From positions 8,740,001 to 8,804,000 of the forward strand of contig NZ_CP030771.1 in the NCBI RefSeq assembly GCF_006088715.1: 64,000 nucleotides of DNA, read 5' to 3'. The position numbers were made by a program, and so were the translations under genes. The notes below the pieces were generated by a model. The model had not been told where the DNA came from, ran no database searches, and saw nothing but the letters and a program-made list of their open reading frames with translations. This document shows positions 8,252 to 16,131 of the stretch, one piece after another; position 1 is the stretch's first letter, and the number at the start of each line of letters is the position of its first letter. Source of the stretch: Streptomyces sp. YIM 121038 (GTDB lineage: Bacteria; Actinomycetota; Actinomycetes; Streptomycetales; Streptomycetaceae).

Positions 8252-11200
8252 CCACCCCTCAGCAAGTGCCCCTGTCGGTCGGGCAGGAGGCCATGTGGCT
8301 GGCCTGGCGGCTCGATCCGCAGCAGTGGATCCACATCATTCCGACGCCGTACGCGGTCAGCGGCGACCTCGATACGACGCGCCTGCGGTCCGCGGTCGAG
8401 GCGGTCGGGCACGCCTATCCGCAACTGCGCGGCCGCATCGTGAAGACCGACGACGGCCCGGTGCTCGACTGGGCGGACGCCCCGCCGATCCCGGTGTGCG
8501 AGCACGAGACGACGCTGGACCGCGACGAGGCCGTGCGAAGCGTGTGGCAGCGGCCGTTCGACCTGTGGCAGGGGCCGCTGGCACGCGTCGACGTGATCCG
8601 CGGCCAGGGCTGGACCGTGCTGCTCGTCGCGGTGCACCACATCGTCCACGACGGGGCGTCGGCGCTGGTGACCATCGACGCGCTGGCGCGTGCGTACGCC
8701 GGGGACCGGCTGACGCCCGGCAGCGACGTCGCCGCCCAGCGGGCCTTCGCCGAACGGTCCCGTCGGCTCGCGGACTCCCCCGAGGGGGACGCGCACCGCG
8801 ACTACTGGCGTACGGCGCTGCGGCCCACGGCCCGGCCGTTCGCCCTGCCCGCCACCGTCGACGAGCCGCAGTACGTCGCTCTCGACGGGCAGGTGCCGCC
8901 CGACCTCGCCGGTCTGCTGCGCGATCAGGCCCGCGCCCTCGGCGTGAGCTACACCAGTGTCCTCCTCGCGGCCTACTGCGCCCTGCTGCGCCGGCACAGC
9001 GGAGCCGACGAGGTCCTGGTGTTCGTGCCCTTCCACGGCAGGACCCTGGAGGCGGTGCAGGACACGGTCGGCTATTTCGTCAACACGTTGCCCGTCCGGA
9101 TCGACGTGGCCGCGTGCGACACCTACGCCGAGCTCGCCCTGCGGGTGCGCAAGCGGGTCAAGGAGGCGATGGCCCACGGCGACCTGCCGCTGCCGGCCAT
9201 TCTCCGCGCCACCGGGGCGACCGGTCCCCGGGCGCAGGCCGACACGCTCCAGACGGTGTTCCAGTTCTGGCACGCCGGGCTGCGTGACGGCGTCGATGTG
9301 CAGCACGTGGAACTGCGCACCGAGCGTTCCCGCGCCCGGCTCGGCCTGCTGGGCATGGAGAGCAGCGCGGGGTTCCCGCTCGCCCTCATGGTGCGCGAGG
9401 ACAGCGCAGGCACCCACCTGCTGTGGAAGGACCCCACCGGTGCCGTGGGACCGACCCGGGTGAGCGCCATGGCGGCCGACTACCTGGAGATGCTGCGCGA
9501 CATCGCCGCGGATCCGGGACGGCCCGTGAGCGCGGTGGCCGTCGGCGCGGTCGTGCCGCCCGCCACCGCGGCGCCGGTGTCTGCCACCGCGGCGCCGGTG
9601 TCTGCCACCACGCTGCCGGTGCCCGCCGCTGCGGCCCAGCAACCCGCCGAGAACGGCCGTCTGGACGACATGGTCGCCGTCTGGCGCGATGTGCTCGGTG
9701 TCGACGACATCACGCCCGCCGACTCCTTCTTCGAGCTCGGTGGTCACTCGCTCCTGGCCGAATCACTCGTCCTGGCCGTCTCCAAGAGCTTCGGCACCGA
9801 CGTCTCGATCCGTGCCCTCTTCGACCACCCCTACCTCGACGAGTTCACCGACCACGTCTTCCCTCCGTCCGCGGCGTCCGTGCCGCCCGTGCCGCCCGCG
9901 CGGCCTCCGGGCCGGGAGGCCCCGGCCTCCGGTGCCCAGTACGGCATGTGGCTGGCCGGACTGATGGCACCGGACGAAGTGCTCTACAACGTGCCGATGG
10001 CCTGGCGGATCAGGGGCGGCGGCCTCGACGCCGACGTCCTGCGGCACGCGCTCGCCGGCGTGGTGGCCCGCCACGAGATCCTGCGCACCGCCTTCCGGCA
10101 GCGCGGGGACGAGTTGTGGCAAGTGGTGGAGGAGCCGTGGGAGCCGGAGCTGACCCGCGTCGACCTGGGCGCGGCCACGGCGGAGGAGCTCGACGACTGG
10201 CTGTACGCCGAGTCCCACCGCGAGTTCCTGCCGGAGTCCGGACGCCTGCTGCGCGCCGCGCTCCTCGACGTGGGAGGCGACCAGGTCCTCTTCCTCTGTC
10301 TGCACCACCTGGTGTGGGACGCGGCCTCCCTGGACGTCTTCCTGCGTGACCTCGACGCGGCCTACACCGCTCGCCGGGCGCACGCCGAACCGGTCGCGCC
10401 GCCGGAGGCCCTGGAGCTGCCGGTGCGGCGGCCCGAGCTGCCCGGGACGGGCCACGGCGAGATCACCTTCACCGTGGCCGACACCCCCGCCCTGGCGGCC
10501 GCCGCGCGGGACGCGGGCAGCACCGTCCGCGACGTGCTCCTCGCCTCCTGGGCCGCGCTGCTCGGCTGGTACACCGGTCGGCAGGACCTGCCCGTGGCCG
10601 CCGACGGCCGCGTCCTTCGGCTGCGGCCCGCTGCGGCGAAGCCCTTCGCCGACCTGCTGCGTGACGTCCGCACCCGTACGGTGGACCCGGCCCCGGCGGC
10701 CGCCGCGGCGTTCTCGTACGCCGACGCACCGGCCGTGCCCGGCCCTCCCTCCGTCCATCTGGTGCTCCGCCCCGCCGACGGCGGCCACACCGGCCGACTC
10801 GTGTTCGACACGCGCCGGTTCGACCACGACCAGATGGCCGCCGCCGCGGAGCACTACGTCCGGATGGTCACTGCCCTCACCGAGGCCCCCGAACAACCCC
10901 TGGCGGCCGCCGAACCGTTGACCGACGTCGAACGGCACACACAGACCGCCGTGTGGAACGACACCGCCGCCCGGTACCCCGACACCCCGGTCACCGACCT
11001 GGTCCGGCAGCGCGCGGCGGCCCGCCCCGACGCGGTCGCCCTCACCGCCCACGGACACGACGTCACCTACGGCGACCTGCTCGACCGTGCCGAACAGCGG
11101 GCCCGCGGACTCGTGGCGGCCGGAGTCCGCCCGGGAGACCTGGTCGCGCTGCTGCTGCCGCGCGGAGCCGAGCAGGTCGTCTCCGTGCTGTCCGTACTGC

Positions 11201-14200
11201 TGGCCGGGGCGGCCTACCTCCCCCTCGACCCCGCGTATCCGGCCGGGCGCGTCCGGCTGGTCCTCGCGGATTCCGAGGTCCGGTGGGTCCTGGTCCCCGA
11301 GGACACCGACCGCCACGAAGGGCTGTGCGACTTCACCGGTGTGGTCCTCGACACCGCTGTGACCGCGGAGGCGGACACGTGCGGCCTGCCGGTGGTGTCC
11401 CTGGACACCCCCGCCTACTGCATCTACACCTCGGGCACCACCGGCGTGCCCAAGGGAGTCGTGATCAGCCACCGCAACCTCGTGCGGCTGCTGCGCAACG
11501 ACCGGTTCCCGTTCTCCTTCTCGGGACTGGACGTGTGGACCATGTTCCACGCCTACACCTTCGACGTGTCGGTGTGGGAGATGTTCGCCTGCCTCTCCCA
11601 CGGCGGACGTCTGGTCGTCGCGACCGACGAGGAGGTGGACGACCCCTGGCTGTTCTGGGAGCTGCTGCGGCGCGAGGGCGTCACCGTGGCGTGCCAGACG
11701 CCCAGCGCCTTCTCCCGTCTGCTGACGTTCGACGCGCCCTCCGGCGCCTTGAGCCGTCTGCGGCACGTCATCCTCGCCGGTGAGGCGCTGCGCCCCGCCA
11801 CCCTCCGGGAGTGGGCGCGCCGATTCCCCCACGTGCGCCTGGTCAACATGTACGGCCCGACCGAGACCACCGTGTACGCCAGCGTGCACACCGTCGACGC
11901 GACGGACATCGAGACCGGCGCCAGCGTCATCGGCACCCCCTTGCCGACGACGACGCTGCTGGTGCTCGACCGGCACACCGGCTCCCGGCTGCTGCCGGTC
12001 GGAGCGGTGGGCGAGCTGTACATCGGCGGAGCGGGCCTGGCCGACGGCTATCTCAACCGGCCGGAGCTGACCGCGGAACGCTTCGTGAAGTCCCCGGTCG
12101 ACGGCCGGACCCTGTACCGGACCGGCGACCTCGTGCGCTACCGGCCCGACGGCGCCCTGGAGTACCTCGGCCGCGCGGACGACCAGGTGAAGGTGCGCGG
12201 CTTCCGCATCGAGCCGGGCGAGGTCGAGGCGAACCTGCGCAGCCACCCCGCGGTCGCCGAGGCGGTGGTGCTCGCCGACGGGGACCGGCTGGTCGCCACG
12301 GTGCGGCTGTCCGCCGAGGTGTCCGCCGCCGAACTGCGCCGCCACACCGCCGAGCGGTTGCCCGCCCACCTGGTCCCGTCCGTCTTCCGGCGGGTCGACC
12401 ACATCCCCCTGACCTCTCACGGAAAGCTCGACGTACCGACGCTGAGGGAGACGGCCGCCACGCTCGCCGAGACCGCCGCGGCGCCGGACCCCGCCCCCAA
12501 CGGACCAGGCACGAGACCCGCGAGCCGTACCGAGAGGATCCTGGCGTCGCTCTGGTCCGAGCTGCTCGATGTCGACGACGTGGCCCCCGACGACTCCTTC
12601 TTCGCCCTCGGCGGCCACTCACTGCTCGCCTTCCGCCTGCTGGGACGGCTGGAGCGCGTCTTCGGGACACGGCCCGGCATGCGGGAGCTGTTCGACCGTC
12701 CGCGCCTGAGCGATCTGGCCGCGTACCTCGACGCCCACGGCGCCGCCGCGGGCCCCGACACGCCCGCGCCCGCGCCGGCCGCCGGCCCCGGGCAGCCCCT
12801 CCTCGCGTTCCAGGAGCGCCTGCTGCTCGCGGAGCTGTCCGAGGAACGACGTGCCCACAACGTCTTCCTGGCCTGGACGACGACCGGCCGGATCGACCCT
12901 GCCGTACTGGAACAGAGCCTGGCCGACCTGGTGGCCGGGCACGAGATCCTGCGCACGGCCTTCGTCGCCGACCCGGAGGGGATGTACCAGAGGACCGTCG
13001 CGCCCTGGCGGCCGGAGCTGCGGCGGCTCGACCTGAGCACGGCGCCCGACGCCGACACGGCGCTCACCGCGTGGCTCGACCAGGCGGCCGGACAGCGCTT
13101 CGACCTCACACGAGGCGAACCGCTGCGGGCCGCCCTCGCCGACCTCGGCGCCCGCGGCCACGCCCTGCTGCTGTGTCTGCACCACCTCGTCATCGACGAC
13201 GGATCGATTCCCGTACTGCTGTCGGAACTTCAGCGCTACTACCTCGCCGCCAGGGACGGCCGTACGGCCCCGCCGCCACCCCGGCAGTACCGTGAGGCCG
13301 CCTCCCACGAGCCGCGGCGGACCACCGGCGGCGCGGCGGGCCTCGCCCACTGGCGCTCCCGCCTCTCGGACGCCCCCGCCCATCTCGACCTCCCGCCCCA
13401 GCCGCACCGGGAGCCGGACGGCGTGGTCCGCGTGGACCTGCCGGAGGCCGTGACGCAGCGGCTCAAGCGGATCCGGGAGACCCACGGGGCGAGTTGGTTC
13501 ATGCTCTACGGCGCCGCCCTGGGCACCGCACTGCACCGGTGGACGGGACAGGCCACGCTCACCCTCGCCGTGCCGGTCACCGACCGAGCCCGCACGGGCG
13601 CCCAGGACGTGCTCGGTCCCCTCCTCAACACGGTGGTGCTGCGCTCGGACCTCGCCCCCGGCACGACTCCCGCCGAGTACCTCGCCCGGTTCCGTGCCGA
13701 ACTGCTCGACGCCATGGAGCACATGGACGTCCCCTTCGAGGAGGTGGTGCGCGACCTGGCCCCCTCGCGCCTGCCCGGACGGACGCCGTACGCCGACGTC
13801 CTGCTGAACCTGAACCTGCGTGACGACCGCACGGCACCGCTGGGCGACGCCACGCTGAAGCCCTTCATCGCCGAGTCCGTGTGGGCCGGCGGCACCGCCT
13901 TCCCGTTGACGCTGACCGTGGCCGAGCAGGACGGCGGTGTCACCGCCCTCCTCGCCCACCAGGGGACGCACGTGGCGGGGGAGGGCGCCGCCGAGCTCGG
14001 GCAGGGCATCGTACGGGCCCTGACCGAGCTGGCCGACGCGCCTGACGCCGTGCCGCACGCTGCCGCCGGCCGGGGACTGCCGCAGTACGCCGACGTCGCC
14101 ACGGCCGCGGCGCGGGTCCGCTGCGGCCCCGACCACCAGGACTCTCTGGACTACTGGGAGCGTCAACTGGCCGGCGCGCCCCACCGGCTGGAGCTTCCCG

Positions 14201-14907
14201 GGCCCGACGAGCCCGAACCCAACGGAGCGGTCGACGTTCCGCTGCCCGCCGGTCTGAGCGCGGCGCTGCGGCCGCTGCGGGCCGAGTACGGCCTGTCGTC
14301 GTACATGATCGCGTCCGCCGCCACCCTGCTCGCGCTGCACCTGTGGACCGGCCGGTCGGACCTGGTGCTGACCAGCGAGACGAGTACCCGTGGGGCCGAG
14401 TACACCGATGTGATCGGCCCACTGCTCAACACGGTGGTGTTCCGCCACCGTCAGGGCGGCGACGACACGGTGCTCGACGTCGTGCTCGCGGTGCGCTCGA
14501 CCGTGGTCGACGCCCTGGCGCACTCCGGAGTGTCGTTCGCCGACGTCGTCGCCCGGCTGGCGCCGCCACGCCGGCCGGGCCACACCCCCTGGGGCGACGT
14601 CGCGCTGGCCTTCGAGGTGCGTCCGGAGCGGGAACGGACCCTGGGCGGATGCCCCTTGGCCCCCGTCGACATGTCGCGTGAGGACGTCGACTACATCGGC
14701 AAGACGGCTCTGACCATCTCGTTCGTACAGTGCGGCGACCGCCTGTCCGCCCGTGTGGCCCACCGCGGCGACCAAGTGGCCCGGGCGCGCACGGAGCAGT
14801 TCGCCGCCCTGCTGGGCCGCCTGCTGACGGGCCTGCCGACCCTCCTGGACCGTCCCGTCCCGGCCTTGCCGCGCGCGGGGGCCGAGCCCGACGGGCGTAC
14901 CGCGTGA
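8248..14907 (+). CDS. Multidomain NRPS: C-PCP-C*-A-PCP-C-(half C)
   Basis: 2219 aa; GTG overlaps the preceding stop, with AGGGAG upstream. C1 about 10-445 with HHIVHDG (130-136). PCP1 about 475-540, Ser501 in ELGGHSLL; this module has no A domain. C2 about 560-890 has HHLVWDA (686-692) with Gly replaced by Ala, and is roughly 100 residues short because the usual GxxxxxR...GffvNtlplR block is missing. A domain about 905-1400 (YTSGTTGVPKG, FDVSVWEMF, MYGPTETTV, SHGKLDVPTL); code D-V-W-C-I-A-M-V-Y-K, no confident match (nearest Thr, 6 of 10). PCP2 Ser1458. C3 about 1510-1935 has HHLVIDDG, that is HHxxxDD. Residues about 1945-2219 are a C-terminal half of another C domain (LDYWERQLAG, IGPLLNTVVF, HTPWGDVALAF) without an HHxxxDG half. 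No thioesterase follows. Confidence 0.93.
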   Translation: MTTPQQVPLSVGQEAMWLAWRLDPQQWIHIIPTPYAVSGDLDTTRLRSAVEAVGHAYPQLRGRIVKTDDGPVLDWADAPPIPVCEHETTLDRDEAVRSVWQRPFDLWQGPLARVDVIRGQGWTVLLVAVHHIVHDGASALVTIDALARAYAGDRLTPGSDVAAQRAFAERSRRLADSPEGDAHRDYWRTALRPTARPFALPATVDEPQYVALDGQVPPDLAGLLRDQARALGVSYTSVLLAAYCALLRRHSGADEVLVFVPFHGRTLEAVQDTVGYFVNTLPVRIDVAACDTYAELALRVRKRVKEAMAHGDLPLPAILRATGATGPRAQADTLQTVFQFWHAGLRDGVDVQHVELRTERSRARLGLLGMESSAGFPLALMVREDSAGTHLLWKDPTGAVGPTRVSAMAADYLEMLRDIAADPGRPVSAVAVGAVVPPATAAPVSATAAPVSATTLPVPAAAAQQPAENGRLDDMVAVWRDVLGVDDITPADSFFELGGHSLLAESLVLAVSKSFGTDVSIRALFDHPYLDEFTDHVFPPSAASVPPVPPARPPGREAPASGAQYGMWLAGLMAPDEVLYNVPMAWRIRGGGLDADVLRHALAGVVARHEILRTAFRQRGDELWQVVEEPWEPELTRVDLGAATAEELDDWLYAESHREFLPESGRLLRAALLDVGGDQVLFLCLHHLVWDAASLDVFLRDLDAAYTARRAHAEPVAPPEALELPVRRPELPGTGHGEITFTVADTPALAAAARDAGSTVRDVLLASWAALLGWYTGRQDLPVAADGRVLRLRPAAAKPFADLLRDVRTRTVDPAPAAAAAFSYADAPAVPGPPSVHLVLRPADGGHTGRLVFDTRRFDHDQMAAAAEHYVRMVTALTEAPEQPLAAAEPLTDVERHTQTAVWNDTAARYPDTPVTDLVRQRAAARPDAVALTAHGHDVTYGDLLDRAEQRARGLVAAGVRPGDLVALLLPRGAEQVVSVLSVLLAGAAYLPLDPAYPAGRVRLVLADSEVRWVLVPEDTDRHEGLCDFTGVVLDTAVTAEADTCGLPVVSLDTPAYCIYTSGTTGVPKGVVISHRNLVRLLRNDRFPFSFSGLDVWTMFHAYTFDVSVWEMFACLSHGGRLVVATDEEVDDPWLFWELLRREGVTVACQTPSAFSRLLTFDAPSGALSRLRHVILAGEALRPATLREWARRFPHVRLVNMYGPTETTVYASVHTVDATDIETGASVIGTPLPTTTLLVLDRHTGSRLLPVGAVGELYIGGAGLADGYLNRPELTAERFVKSPVDGRTLYRTGDLVRYRPDGALEYLGRADDQVKVRGFRIEPGEVEANLRSHPAVAEAVVLADGDRLVATVRLSAEVSAAELRRHTAERLPAHLVPSVFRRVDHIPLTSHGKLDVPTLRETAATLAETAAAPDPAPNGPGTRPASRTERILASLWSELLDVDDVAPDDSFFALGGHSLLAFRLLGRLERVFGTRPGMRELFDRPRLSDLAAYLDAHGAAAGPDTPAPAPAAGPGQPLLAFQERLLLAELSEERRAHNVFLAWTTTGRIDPAVLEQSLADLVAGHEILRTAFVADPEGMYQRTVAPWRPELRRLDLSTAPDADTALTAWLDQAAGQRFDLTRGEPLRAALADLGARGHALLLCLHHLVIDDGSIPVLLSELQRYYLAARDGRTAPPPPRQYREAASHEPRRTTGGAAGLAHWRSRLSDAPAHLDLPPQPHREPDGVVRVDLPEAVTQRLKRIRETHGASWFMLYGAALGTALHRWTGQATLTLAVPVTDRARTGAQDVLGPLLNTVVLRSDLAPGTTPAEYLARFRAELLDAMEHMDVPFEEVVRDLAPSRLPGRTPYADVLLNLNLRDDRTAPLGDATLKPFIAESVWAGGTAFPLTLTVAEQDGGVTALLAHQGTHVAGEGAAELGQGIVRALTELADAPDAVPHAAAGRGLPQYADVATAAARVRCGPDHQDSLDYWERQLAGAPHRLELPGPDEPEPNGAVDVPLPAGLSAALRPLRAEYGLSSYMIASAATLLALHLWTGRSDLVLTSETSTRGAEYTDVIGPLLNTVVFRHRQGGDDTVLDVVLAVRSTVVDALAHSGVSFADVVARLAPPRRPGHTPWGDVALAFEVRPERERTLGGCPLAPVDMSREDVDYIGKTALTISFVQCGDRLSARVAHRGDQVARARTEQFAALLGRLLTGLPTLLDRPVPALPRAGAEPDGRTA
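9562..9624 (+). repeat. 21-bp tandem repeat coding for an Ala/Pro linker
   Basis: Two exact 21-bp copies (9562-9582, 9583-9603) beginning GCCACCGCGGCGCCGG and a third degenerate copy (9604-9624). They encode ATAAPVS, ATAAPVS and ATTLPVP, a flexible linker between C1 and the A-less PCP1 of the NRPS. Copy number could vary by slippage. Confidence 0.9.
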
Positions 14908-16130
14908 GCGTCGAGGCGGCGGTGCCGCAGCTTCGCGGGCAGCCCGCGCTGCGGGGTCTCGTGGCCGCCGAACTGACCTCCATGACCGGCACCCAGCTCA
15001 GCGCGGTGGCCATCCCCTGGTTCGTGCTGGAGGCCACTGGTTCGGCCGGTGACATGGGCCTGGTCATGGGTGCCCAGTGGGTCGGCATCGCGGTGCTCGG
15101 TGTGGTCGGCTCCAACTGGGCCGGACGGTTCGGGCCGCGCCGCACCATGCTGGCCGCTGACCTGCTCTGCGCGTCGCTGCTGGCCCTGGTGCCCCTGCTC
15201 CACCGGTACGACTGTCTCCCGTTGCCCCTGGTGATGGCGGTCATGTTCGTCGTGGGCGGGTGCACCGCGCCCTACCTCACCAGCCAGCAGCTGATCCTGG
15301 ATTCCTTCGGCCGGGACGAAGCACTGCTGAGCCGCGCCAACGCGGCCCTCCAGGCGGCCACGCGGCTCGCCATGCTCGTCGGTCCCGCCGCCGCCGGGGT
15401 GCTCGTGTCGGCCGTGCGGGCGCCCGGCGTGCTGCTGCTGGACTCCGCCAGCTTCGCCTTGTCGGCCGTCATCGTGTGGCGGTGCCTGCCGGCGGACGCT
15501 GCCGAGCGGCCCGGCCGGCGTCGTCCCGCGCTGGCCGAAGGCGTGCGCGCGCTGTTCCGGGACCGTCTGCTGGGGGCCTGGTCACTGGGGCTCGCGCTGG
15601 CCGAGACGGCGTGGCAGGCCCTGTTCGCGCTGCTGCCGCTCCTGGCACTGGCCCGCCACCACGACGCTCCGTCCGTGGCCGGAGTCCTGCTCGCCGCGTT
15701 CGGCGGCGGTGCGATCCTCGGGACCCTCCTGCTCCATCCCGCGCTGCGGGTCACGTCGGCCCAGCGCCTCGCGGTGGCCGGACGCGTCGCGCTGGGGCTG
15801 GCCTTCGCCGTGCTCCTGGCGCCGTTGACCCTGGGGCAGCTGATCGGCTGTCTGGCCGTGGTCGGGCTGCTCAACGGCCTGTCGGCGGCACCGATCGTCT
15901 CCGTGCGCCTCACCCGCGTCCCGGCGGCGACCCGGTCGGAGACCCTGACCGTGGCCACCGCGGCCGCACTGTCCGGTGGAGCACTCGGATGGGTCCTGGC
16001 CGGAGCGACCGCGCAGGCCGCGGGGGTAACCACGGCCCTGGCCGCGACGGTGGCGGTACAGACCGCCGCGACGCTCCTCTTCGTCTTCGGCGCGTACCCC
16101 GCCCGCGCCGTCACCGCATCGGAAGGCTGA
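14904..16130 (+). CDS. MFS exporter (EntS / MFS_3 type)
   Basis: 408 aa, GTG start overlapping the NRPS stop (GTGA), so translationally coupled. About 10-12 hydrophobic segments are visible, with the loop between TM2 and TM3 reading NWAGRFGPRRTML, the basic motif-A-like loop of major facilitator transporters. The family includes siderophore and peptide exporters; the position between NRPS and PKS genes suggests export of the product and self-protection. A second related MFS gene lies at 21174. Confidence 0.88.
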   Translation: MSVEAAVPQLRGQPALRGLVAAELTSMTGTQLSAVAIPWFVLEATGSAGDMGLVMGAQWVGIAVLGVVGSNWAGRFGPRRTMLAADLLCASLLALVPLLHRYDCLPLPLVMAVMFVVGGCTAPYLTSQQLILDSFGRDEALLSRANAALQAATRLAMLVGPAAAGVLVSAVRAPGVLLLDSASFALSAVIVWRCLPADAAERPGRRRPALAEGVRALFRDRLLGAWSLGLALAETAWQALFALLPLLALARHHDAPSVAGVLLAAFGGGAILGTLLLHPALRVTSAQRLAVAGRVALGLAFAVLLAPLTLGQLIGCLAVVGLLNGLSAAPIVSVRLTRVPAATRSETLTVATAAALSGGALGWVLAGATAQAAGVTTALAATVAVQTAATLLFVFGAYPARAVTASEG

Positions 16131-16131
16131 G

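Noticed and set aside
9763..12618. Long minus-strand open frame (951 codons) opposite the NRPS
   Set aside because: High-GC shadow of the NRPS gene; Arg/Gly/Val-rich with no family pattern, while the plus strand shows NRPS motifs throughout.
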